A DNA stretch of 5,196 bases from Cocleimonas sp. (lineage in GTDB: Bacteria > Pseudomonadota > Gammaproteobacteria > Thiotrichales > Thiotrichaceae), in assembly GCA_023145535.1 (NCBI GenBank), contig JAGLDQ010000074.1, positions 1 through 5,196 of the forward strand, in the 5' to 3' direction. Under the pieces are notes generated by a model. It ran no database searches and had not been told where the DNA came from. It saw only the letters and a program-made list of their open reading frames with translations. The position numbers were made by a program, and so were the translations under genes. Each line of letters opens with the position of its first letter. Positions within the stretch are counted from its first letter, which is position 1. Shown piece after piece: positions 1-4,797 of the stretch.

Positions 1-58
1 TCGAACCACCGACACAGGGATTTTCAGTCCCTTGCTCTACCGACTGAGCTACTTGGGC
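1..58 (-). tRNA. tRNA-Phe (anticodon GAA), 3' end cut off by the window edge
   Basis: Read on the minus strand, the sequence begins at position 58 with the acceptor strand GCCCAAG. A D arm (GCTC...GAGC) and an anticodon stem-loop with loop CTGAAAA follow, the loop closed by AGGGA/TCCCT. The anticodon GAA (complement of 23-25) reads Phe codons. The variable loop, the T stem GGTGG and the start of the T loop (TTCGA) are visible. The window ends at tRNA position 58, so the second T-stem strand, acceptor 3' strand and CCA are missing. It lies 13 nt downstream of tRNA-Ser on the same strand and is probably cut from the same transcript. Confidence 0.96.
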
Positions 59-71
59 GTATAAAATAAAA

Positions 72-161
72 TGGCGGAGAAGGAGGGATTCGAACCCTCG
101 GTACGGATAAACGTACACACGCTTTCCAAGCGTGCTCCATCGGCCACTCGGACACTTCTCC
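72..161 (-). tRNA. tRNA-Ser (anticodon GGA), complete with encoded CCA
   Basis: The minus strand gives a 90-nt class II tRNA. Acceptor strands GGAGAAG and CTTCTCC pair perfectly, followed by discriminator G and an encoded CCA (complement of 72-74). The D arm carries TCCGAGTGG, typical of tRNA-Ser. The anticodon arm CACGC/GCGTG closes the loop TTGGAAA, so the anticodon is GGA (complement of 125-127), reading UCC and UCU. A long variable arm (about GTACG...CGTAC) and a T arm with GGTTCGAATCC complete it. It is the first gene of a minus-strand tRNA pair with tRNA-Phe 13 nt downstream. No mismatches suggest decay. Confidence 0.98.
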
Positions 162-166
162 TAAAT

Positions 167-194
167 TTCATTTTTCTTAACTAAGAAAAATGAA
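167..194. repeat. Perfect 13-bp inverted repeat upstream of tRNA-Ser
   Basis: The left arm TTCATTTTTCTTA (167-179) and right arm TAAGAAAAATGAA (182-194) are exact reverse complements, separated by two bases. It starts 5 nt upstream of the mature 5' end of tRNA-Ser, so it would fall in the tRNA precursor leader if the promoter at about 205-231 is right. The stem is almost all A/T, so a strong intrinsic terminator is unlikely. A processing structure, operator or weak terminator are all possible. Confidence 0.75.
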
Positions 195-204
195 GGTAGC
201 AGAG

Positions 205-232
205 CTTATATTAGTTTTGTCTATTAGACAAG
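205..232 (-). promoter_or_regulatory. Possible promoter of the tRNA-Ser/tRNA-Phe transcript
   Basis: On the minus strand a TTGTCT hexamer (231-226) is followed after 15 bases by TATAAG (210-205). If the -35 is read as CTTGTC (232-227), the spacing is 16. Transcription would start near 198 and read a leader of roughly 36 nt before tRNA-Ser. The short spacing and imperfect hexamers make this tentative. No better pair was seen between 162 and 300 on this strand. Confidence 0.35.
217..231. promoter_or_regulatory. 15-bp perfect palindrome over the putative tRNA -35 region
   Basis: TTGTCTA (217-223) and TAGACAA (225-231) are exact reverse complements around one central base. The site covers the proposed -35 hexamer of the tRNA promoter, which is where a repressor or activator dimer would bind. 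The protein is unknown, and no other full copy was seen in the window. Confidence 0.45.
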
Positions 233-296
233 CGTTTGGGTATTTTCTATAAATGGACAACCTAATATTTACTCATTAAAAAATGTATTAACTGAC

Positions 297-326
297 TTTA
301 ATATATTCATTGGTTACTTTTATAAT
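297..326 (+). promoter_or_regulatory. Putative sigma-70 promoter for the OmpA-domain gene
   Basis: A perfect consensus -10 box TATAAT lies at 321-326. The best -35 match 18 bases upstream is weak (TTTAAT, 297-302). Transcription would start near 333, giving a 5' untranslated region of about 90 nt that contains the FNR-like box and the dyad next to the ribosome binding site. The -10 is convincing and the -35 is not, so an activator may be needed. Confidence 0.45.
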
Positions 327-389
327 AGGCGCTTAATTCATGATAAGTATGCCTTTTCCACTTTGCTTAATTCCTAATTTTAATTTAGA

Positions 390-403
390 ATGATGTAGAT
401 CAA
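390..403. promoter_or_regulatory. FNR/ANR-like box
   Basis: The sequence ATGATGTAGATCAA matches the FNR-family consensus TTGAT-N4-ATCAA at nine of ten defined positions (first base A instead of T). It lies about 20 nt before the start codon and some 60 nt downstream of the predicted transcription start. Occupancy there would more likely repress than activate, unless another promoter is used. One near-match in AT-rich DNA can arise by chance. Confidence 0.35.
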
Positions 404-416
404 TACTACATGGAAG
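393..416 (+). promoter_or_regulatory. Dyad abutting the Shine-Dalgarno site of the OmpA-domain gene
   Basis: ATGTAG (393-398) and CTACAT (406-411) form a 6-bp stem with a 7-nt loop. The second arm ends directly before the ribosome binding site GGAAG (412-416, with T411 just before it), which sits 6 nt before the ATG at 423. The hairpin could modulate translation, or the dyad could be part of a protein-binding site overlapping the FNR-like box. Confidence 0.4.
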
Positions 417-422
417 AATGCA

Positions 423-1409
423 ATGTCAAAGGATAAAGACAGTACTACCTTGCAGGAATATTTTATCTCAGGAATAGTTATTCTATTTTTTGGGCTTCTT
501 TATTTATTTTTGTCAAATGATTTTAATTTTGGTTCAAGCAAGGATAATTTGCTACCAACCCTTTCTGTCGCCCAAACTGCAACCTCTACATCTAATAGTT
601 TTGCAGATAACGAGAAAGATAAGCCTGCTGCTCAAGATGAGGCAAATCGCAAAGCAACAGACACCCCTGTTTCCAAAGAAAACTCTGATAGTGCGCCAAA
701 AGATTCTGCTCAAGTAAATGCAGCTTCCCCAAAAAGTAAAGATAACGCTGCTTCTCAGCAGGTAGCGGCAGGAATGGATGCATCTCCAGAAAAAGAAGCA
801 CAAGAGCCACAGCAATTAGCATCAGCAGATACCGTTTCTACTGCCGCCCCTCAATCAGAAGAAAGTGAGTCTCCAGCGGATCAAGCGCAAGCCCCGGCAG
901 AAGAGACTAACGTTGAGGCGGGTTCAGATGAAGTGAAAGGAGAAGAGGCGGGTACTTCACCAGATTCTGGTGAGTTGATCTATAAACTTCCAGATGGTAG
1001 ATCTGTTGAGATTGCAAAAGAGGGTTTTGAAAATAACTTTAAGAAAGCGATCTTAAGTGGAAGTACTGGCAAACCTATTGTTTTTGATCGTGTTTATTTT
1101 GATTCAGGTTCTTCTGAGTTGAGAAAACAGTCTGATTATCAAATACAAGCGACAGCGGCGCTTCTACATACTCATAAAGCGATTAGCGTTGCCATTCGGG
1201 GCCACTCAGATAATAGAGGTTCTTCTAAAAAGAACTCAATTTTATCGTTACTCCGTGGCGGAAGTATGAAAAAAGCATTGGCTGATTTAGGAATTGATCC
1301 AAAGCGAATACACATTGAAGGCCTTGGTGATCAAGAGCCAATTGCATCCAATAAGACGAAGCGAGGCCGTAGAAATAACCGCAGGATTGATTTGGTTATT
1401 AAGAAATAA
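423..1409 (+). CDS. Inner-membrane-anchored OmpA-domain (peptidoglycan-binding) protein
   Basis: This 328-residue protein has three parts. A short cytoplasmic N-terminus leads into one hydrophobic segment at about residues 13-30, with no cleavage site seen, so it is probably a signal anchor. Residues about 35-185 are low-complexity and rich in Ala, Ser, Glu, Gln and Pro, likely an unfolded linker crossing the periplasm. Residues about 219-328 are an OmpA C-terminal domain: VYFDSGSSELR (224-234), GHSDNRG (260-266), a diverged LSxxRA motif as LSLLRGG (274-280), and NNRRIDLVI (318-326). Asp263 and Arg278 match the pair that contacts diaminopimelate in OmpA-family domains, so peptidoglycan binding is probably retained. 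No beta-barrel or lipobox is present, so it is not classical OmpA or Pal. The start is supported by GGAAG 6 nt upstream. The exact role is unknown. A MotB-type stator is unlikely because there is no plug region and no charged membrane-helix Asp. The channel gene downstream has its own promoter. Confidence 0.93.
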   Translation: MSKDKDSTTLQEYFISGIVILFFGLLYLFLSNDFNFGSSKDNLLPTLSVAQTATSTSNSFADNEKDKPAAQDEANRKATDTPVSKENSDSAPKDSAQVNAASPKSKDNAASQQVAAGMDASPEKEAQEPQQLASADTVSTAAPQSEESESPADQAQAPAEETNVEAGSDEVKGEEAGTSPDSGELIYKLPDGRSVEIAKEGFENNFKKAILSGSTGKPIVFDRVYFDSGSSELRKQSDYQIQATAALLHTHKAISVAIRGHSDNRGSSKKNSILSLLRGGSMKKALADLGIDPKRIHIEGLGDQEPIASNKTKRGRRNNRRIDLVIKK

Positions 1410-1445
1410 AGCGAGAATTTTTATAGAGGCTAGAGAAAAATCTTT

Positions 1446-1477
1446 AGGAAGATATCGGTTGATATAGTTTTCTTCCT
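1446..1477 (+). other. Weak hairpin between the OmpA-domain and channel genes
   Basis: AGGAAGA (1446-1452) and TCTTCCT (1471-1477) are exact reverse complements around an 18-nt loop, and the loop contains a smaller TATC/GATA stem. There is no T tract after it, so it is not a standard intrinsic terminator. It spans the -35 box of the next gene's promoter, so it could equally be a regulator site or chance. No other terminator for the first gene was seen. Confidence 0.3.
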
Positions 1478-1488
1478 GCAATTAAAAT
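1459..1488 (+). promoter_or_regulatory. Sigma-70-type promoter of the channel-like gene
   Basis: TTGATA (1459-1464) and TAAAAT (1483-1488) are separated by 18 bases and each differs from consensus at one or two positions. Transcription would start near 1495, leaving a leader of about 56 nt before the ATG at 1551. This suggests the channel gene can be expressed independently of the upstream OmpA-domain gene. Confidence 0.6.
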
Positions 1489-1550
1489 AAATGGCTATTT
1501 GGGGTAACTAAAGGGTCATTAAACCATCTTACTAAACACGGAGTATTATC

Positions 1551-2696
1551 ATGGACGGTATTTTATCGACTATCACAGGAAGTCTGGGATCGTTAGGTTC
1601 AGGCAAATTAGGTCATGCCCTTATTGGGTTGCTGATCCTTATTATCGGGTTATTTGTTGTTAAATTTTTAGCAAGTATCTTCAAGAAAATATTAAATAGT
1701 GTTAATTTTTTGGAGCGTACAAATCTTGCTGCTCCAATAGCCTCACTGATTAAGGCAATATTAACCATCTTTGTCCTAATGGCTGTGTTACAGCACTTTG
1801 GCTTAACGGATGTGCTAGCGCCATTAAAAGGTATGGTCAATAAATTCCTTGCAGCCGTTCCTAATATTATTGGTGCAGGTGTCATTGGTTATGCGGGCTG
1901 GGTTATTGCCAAAATCGTTTCAGAGTTAGTCGGTGTTGGTCTGAATAAGGTGGATCGTCAGCTCTTAGATAAGACAGGTAACGACAGTATTAAGGTTTCT
2001 AAAATTGGTAGCTCCTTTATGTTTGCTGCTATTTTATTGCCCATTGCAGTTGCGGCGCTTGGTGTTTTAAATATCCCTGCGATTACCGTTCCTGCTTCTG
2101 ACATGATTAATAAACTAATGGCGGCGATTCCAAATATCATTGGTGCAGGCATTATTTTAGCCGTTGCTTATTTTGTTGCTAAGTTTGTTATTTCTATTCT
2201 ATCGTCAATCCTTGATGGAATGAATATTGACTCAATGCCAGCAAAGCTAGGTGTTCAAGGTATCTTTTCAGAAACTTTCACACCAACAAAACTCATCAGT
2301 GGCGCAATTATGTTTTTCTCCATGTTAACCGCTGCAACGGCTGCTGTTAATACCTTGGGAATTGAGGTTGTTTCTGATATTTTTGCAAAAATACTACAAT
2401 TTGGTGGCGGTATTCTTGTTGGTGGCATTATTCTTCTTATCGGAAATTTCCTAAGCTCATTAGCTTATATTAAGTTATCAGCTTCAAACCCAACACTTGC
2501 TGGTGTTGCGCGTATTGCAATTCTTGGCTTGGTATTAGCAATGGGTCTAAGAGCAATGGGGCTTGCAGACAATATCGTTAATATGGCCTTTGGCTTTACC
2601 ATTGGTGCTGTCGCGATCGCGGCTTCACTAGCCTTTGGTTTTGGTGGGCGTGATGCGGCGAAAAAGGTTGCTGATAAATGGGCTGACAAGTTTTAA
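1551..2696 (+). CDS. Conserved-TM-helix / mechanosensitive-channel-like membrane protein
   Basis: This 381-residue, very hydrophobic protein has about nine predicted membrane segments (roughly 23-43, 66-84, 104-127, 154-172, 194-219, 249-268, 282-306, 318-337, 343-363). It contains internal repeats: AAVPNIIGAG (101-110) and AAIPNIIGAG (191-200) each open a Gly/Ala-rich helix, and a weaker third copy begins near 277 (FAKILQFGGGILVGG). This repeated helix and the ending GFGGRDAAKK (363-372) are typical of bacterial proteins annotated as mechanosensitive ion channel family with the conserved TM helix, including the CmpX group. The soluble beta and alpha/beta domains that follow the pore helix in MscS are absent, because the protein ends about 18 residues after the last helix. 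Gating by membrane tension is therefore family inference only. The start is supported by GGAG (1540-1543) 7 nt upstream, and a strong terminator follows 20 nt after the stop. Confidence 0.92.
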   Translation: MDGILSTITGSLGSLGSGKLGHALIGLLILIIGLFVVKFLASIFKKILNSVNFLERTNLAAPIASLIKAILTIFVLMAVLQHFGLTDVLAPLKGMVNKFLAAVPNIIGAGVIGYAGWVIAKIVSELVGVGLNKVDRQLLDKTGNDSIKVSKIGSSFMFAAILLPIAVAALGVLNIPAITVPASDMINKLMAAIPNIIGAGIILAVAYFVAKFVISILSSILDGMNIDSMPAKLGVQGIFSETFTPTKLISGAIMFFSMLTAATAAVNTLGIEVVSDIFAKILQFGGGILVGGIILLIGNFLSSLAYIKLSASNPTLAGVARIAILGLVLAMGLRAMGLADNIVNMAFGFTIGAVAIAASLAFGFGGRDAAKKVADKWADKF

Positions 2697-2716
2697 TGCG
2701 CCTTAATTTTTAGCTT

Positions 2717-2746
2717 AAAAAGCCCAGTGTGATGCTGGGCTTTTTT
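2717..2746. terminator. Bidirectional intrinsic terminator between convergent genes
   Basis: The 7-bp stem AGCCCAG (2721-2727) / CTGGGCT (2735-2741) with a 7-nt loop is flanked by four A's on the left and a run of six T's (2741-2746) on the right. It therefore has a T tract after the stem in both directions. It ends the channel transcript 20 nt after its stop and also serves the convergent parB-like gene, whose stop lies at 2775-2777. Confidence 0.93.
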
Positions 2747-2774
2747 GTGGTTGTCGTTTATTGATAATCGGTCT

Positions 2775-3662
2775 TTAGGCATTTTCAAGCATCTGAAAAT
2801 AATGATCTAAGTTATCTTTTAGCTCCCGCATTTCTTTATTAATTTGTTGTTGTTCAGGCCCATCATATTTCAGCTCTTCCAGTAAGATACGTGATAAATT
2901 TTTATTGATACGCTTTAACGGGCTTTTAATTAAAGTATATTCCTTGGGCAGTGGAACAATCTCTTCAGACGCGGCGGTTGCGGCTTCCAATCCGCCTTTT
3001 TTGGCAGCACGTATAATTTTTCTCGCTTCTTTGACTGTTTTGTCCGTGATAAGCGGCAACACATCTTCTTGAATATTTTTGTCCAGTGTAATAATGGCAT
3101 TGGTCTGCGTTGCATTTAATTCGCCTGATCCGCGTGCCGTTTTTACCGCATCAGAGGCGAGTTCATCGCGTTTGATCGCACTTTTAATCACCGATTTTGA
3201 AAGCCCTGTTTTATCCGCCGTAATCGCTGCAAAAGAATCGGTATCGAGTTTATCCTTCTCTTTTTGTTTCTGTTTATTTTCAGGGCTGAGTTCTTCACTC
3301 GAGAGATCAACTTTAATTGCAGTGGGATTTAATGCTTCATAAATCTCCCGTCCCCTGTTTAAACATTTCTCAAATTCTAATTTGCTCAATGGAGTGCGAA
3401 CCAGATTTTCATCAATAGAAATTAACTCTTGCTCAAGTGAATCACCCTTAACAATATGAACGGGTGCTTCAGTCCAGCTTAATTCAGAGATCGCTTGATA
3501 ACGTCGAGCGCCTGCGAGTAATTCATTATCGCTATTAACGGTCAGCGGATTAATGAGTCCTACTTTTTCAATACTTTTTTTGAGTGTTTCTACATCGGTA
3601 TTCACTCTTAAATATTGACTGTTTCTTTTAATATCAGATAGCGGAAGTGTGGTTATTTTCAA
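2775..3662 (-). CDS. Orphan ParB-like (ParB/RepB/Spo0J family) DNA-binding protein, TTG start
   Basis: This 295-residue protein has a ParB N-terminal (nuclease-like/CTPase) fold at about residues 3-95. Visible boxes are GLINPLTV (35-42), LLAGARRYQA (48-57, where many ParBs have GERR) and ENLVRTPLSKLE (85-96), the counterpart of the ENxQRxxLxPxE box. A charged Lys/Glu-rich insert (about 115-140) leads to a helix-turn-helix-like stretch, ITADKTGLSKSVIKSAIKRD (147-166), of the KorB/RepB type. A helical C-terminus with GELNATQTNAI (180-190) and a charged end (about 255-295) follows. The layout resembles ParB-like proteins of plasmids, phages and integrative elements more than chromosomal Spo0J. 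There is no ParA gene beside it and no canonical parS site was seen, so partitioning is unproven and it may be a transcription regulator. The start is TTG (complement of 3660-3662): AAGGA lies 7 nt upstream, the ParB fold begins at once, and no internal ATG fits. Confidence 0.9.
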   Translation of the reverse strand: MKITTLPLSDIKRNSQYLRVNTDVETLKKSIEKVGLINPLTVNSDNELLAGARRYQAISELSWTEAPVHIVKGDSLEQELISIDENLVRTPLSKLEFEKCLNRGREIYEALNPTAIKVDLSSEELSPENKQKQKEKDKLDTDSFAAITADKTGLSKSVIKSAIKRDELASDAVKTARGSGELNATQTNAIITLDKNIQEDVLPLITDKTVKEARKIIRAAKKGGLEAATAASEEIVPLPKEYTLIKSPLKRINKNLSRILLEELKYDGPEQQQINKEMRELKDNLDHYFQMLENA

Positions 3663-3669
3663 GGGATAT

Positions 3670-3674
3670 TCCTT
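3670..3674 (-). promoter_or_regulatory. Ribosome binding site deciding the TTG start of the parB-like gene
   Basis: The minus strand reads AAAAAGGA followed by 7 nt and TTG. This good Shine-Dalgarno match at normal spacing, with the ParB fold beginning directly after, supports the non-ATG start. A rare start codon would lower translation of what is usually a dosage-sensitive protein. Confidence 0.75.
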
Positions 3675-3698
3675 TTTGAACGAGTAGGGGGAAGGTAG

Positions 3699-3737
3699 AG
3701 CGCGCGCTATTGTAGGTAAAACAGCGTGAGGTTGCTA
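3699..3737 (-). promoter_or_regulatory. Putative promoter of the parB-like gene with a GC palindrome at the start site
   Basis: On the minus strand TACAAT (3714-3709) is a good -10 box. The -35 position 17 bases upstream is weak (TAGCAA, 3737-3732). Immediately downstream of the -10 lies the perfect 10-bp palindrome AGCGCGCGCT (3699-3708), which would cover the transcription start and leave a leader of about 40 nt. A GC-rich discriminator is typical of promoters under stringent control, and a palindrome there is also a natural operator site. Another perfect TATAAT lies upstream on this strand (3775-3770) but has no clear -35. Confidence 0.4.
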
Positions 3738-3770
3738 TGAGAATTTGTCTCGATAGAAAGAGACTACAAA

Positions 3771-4069
3771 TTATATTAAACGCCCAAATCCCCAAGAAAA
3801 TGCCTGTTTAAGCTTATCTGTCTCGTCGGTACGATCAGGCCATAGTGTACAGCCATCACTGGAGAAGGCTAAAGCGGGAGGGTCTTTTTCGATTTTCTGC
3901 CATAAATCATCTAACTGATAAAATTTACAAATCTGTTTAATTTTTTCTAGCGAGACTTCTTCGTCGATGGCAGGGAGCTTTATGTTTTTTTCTTAGGCAA
4001 GTAGTGCATCCAATCGTGATTATTATCGCCAATCGTGAAGAAATAGGGGCTAAGCAGTGAGTTTTGGTA
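3771..4069 (-). pseudogene. Frameshifted remnant of an unrecognised gene
   Basis: Two adjacent minus-strand frames look protein-like but are out of register. The upstream part (4069-3985) encodes 28 residues including PYFFTIGDNNHDWMHYLP, then hits a stop after a run of seven A's (complement of 3985-3991). The downstream part (3983-3771) encodes 70 residues including LPAIDEEVSLEKI, YQLDDLWQKIEKDPP, DGCTLWPD and a final FSWGFGRLI, but has no ATG, GTG or TTG start of its own. Adding one A to the run joins them into a 99-codon reading frame. The upstream end is closed by TAG and TAA codons, so the 5' part of the gene is also lost. I do not recognise the family. The run-length change could be real decay, phase variation or a sequencing error. 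The intact frame on this strand (4143-3937) gives a Cys/Arg/Ser-rich product that looks like an out-of-frame shadow. Confidence 0.55.
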
Positions 4070-4072
4070 TTA

Positions 4073-4109
4073 CTAGTACTTTCACTCAAAGTTGAGCAAA
4101 GTTTCCTAG
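4073..4109. repeat. Large imperfect inverted repeat downstream of the sco gene
   Basis: From outside in, the arms are CTAG (4073-4076)/CTAG (4106-4109), ACTTT (4078-4082)/AAAGT (4098-4102) and CTCAA (4085-4089)/TTGAG (4092-4096), with small bulges and a 2-nt tip. It lies between the sco stop and the remnant, just where the remnant's reading frame is interrupted. Neither side has a T tract, so it is a poor intrinsic terminator. It could be a degraded mobile-element end, a transcript-stabilising hairpin or chance. Confidence 0.4.
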
Positions 4110-4148
4110 AGGGTTTAATTACAAACGAATAGCAATGAAACATTAAAA

Positions 4149-4763
4149 TTATTCAGCCAATAACTCCCGTACCGCTTCAAGCACTTTATCAGGCGCTGTA
4201 CCATGCGCGAGTGAATGCCTTAGTTTACCTTTTTTATCAATAACATAAGTATAAGATGAGTGATCAACAAGGTAGCCCGCAGCGGAGTTGCTTTCTACTT
4301 TTTGATAGGCGGCACCATACTGTTGAGCTATACGATCAATCACCACTTTCTCTGCTGTGCCACCTATCATATTGGCATGAAAATATTTTGTATATTGATC
4401 CAAACGTGTCAGATTATCTCGATCAGGGTCAACACTAATAAAAATAGATTGTAATTCGGATAACTCCTGTTCCGTCATTTGATTAAGCGCTTGTGTCAAA
4501 ATAGCTAATGAAGTTGGGCATACATCAGGGCAAAGCGTATAGCCAAAATAGAGGACAACCACTTTTCCGCGTAAGTCGTTTAAGGATAACTCCTTATCTT
4601 TTGTTTCAATCGTAAAGTCACCGCCTTTTGGTTCGGCGACAAGATTAAACGGTTGATGGTTTAGCGATTGGTTATCGGCAGGATTCCAAAAGAGGAACGC
4701 CCAGAGCAGTAAAATGGCTAATAATGCAATCAATAAAAGCGGTCGTTGTTTTTTTATATGCAT
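4149..4763 (-). CDS. Sco1/SenC-family copper chaperone (cytochrome oxidase assembly)
   Basis: This 204-residue protein has an N-terminal membrane anchor (about 8-26, preceded by Lys and Arg) and a periplasmic thioredoxin-like domain. The copper site is complete: YTLCPDVCPTS places Cys78 and Cys82 in CxxxC, and VDHSSYTYVID supplies the distal His168. The family motif SVDPDRD lies at 110-116. Sco proteins bind one copper and deliver it to, or reduce the thiols of, the CuA site of cytochrome c oxidase subunit II. Some act mainly in copper or redox homeostasis. Length is normal for bacterial Sco. The start ATG has GGAG (4778-4775) 11 nt upstream, slightly far but the best available. It lies 34 nt after the Spy-like gene on the same strand, so co-transcription is likely. 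No cytochrome oxidase gene is in the window. Confidence 0.95.
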   Translation of the reverse strand: MHIKKQRPLLLIALLAILLLWAFLFWNPADNQSLNHQPFNLVAEPKGGDFTIETKDKELSLNDLRGKVVVLYFGYTLCPDVCPTSLAILTQALNQMTEQELSELQSIFISVDPDRDNLTRLDQYTKYFHANMIGGTAEKVVIDRIAQQYGAAYQKVESNSAAGYLVDHSSYTYVIDKKGKLRHSLAHGTAPDKVLEAVRELLAE

Positions 4764-4797
4764 GATCTTTAAAACTCCAGAAAAAACAACATGACGA

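Noticed and set aside
1..161. tRNA genes as the attachment site of an integrated element carrying the parB-like gene
   Set aside because: No integrase and no repeat of the tRNA 3' end was seen in the window, and two ordinary envelope genes lie between.
552..822. Two minus-strand open frames opposite the OmpA-domain linker
   Set aside because: They arise because the repetitive Ala/Ser/Glu codons avoid stops on the other strand. No domain or start signal was seen.
3079..3342. Plus-strand open frame of 87 codons opposite the parB-like gene
   Set aside because: Entirely antisense to a well-supported gene and without a Shine-Dalgarno. Composition is what the complement of the parB-like codons would give.
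3744..3770. Dyad GTCTC/GAGAC after the remnant stop as an intrinsic terminator
   Set aside because: Only a 5-bp core with a bulged extension and no T tract.
4071..4102. Possible integron attC site, since GTTGAGC fits GTTRRRY
   Set aside because: No matching RYYYAAC partner at attC distance, and no integrase or cassette structure nearby.
3937..4143. Minus-strand open frame of 68 codons starting 6 nt after the sco stop
   Set aside because: No clear ribosome site, a Cys/Arg/Ser-rich composition unlike a folded protein, and the more protein-like frames lie in the two other registers of the same strand.
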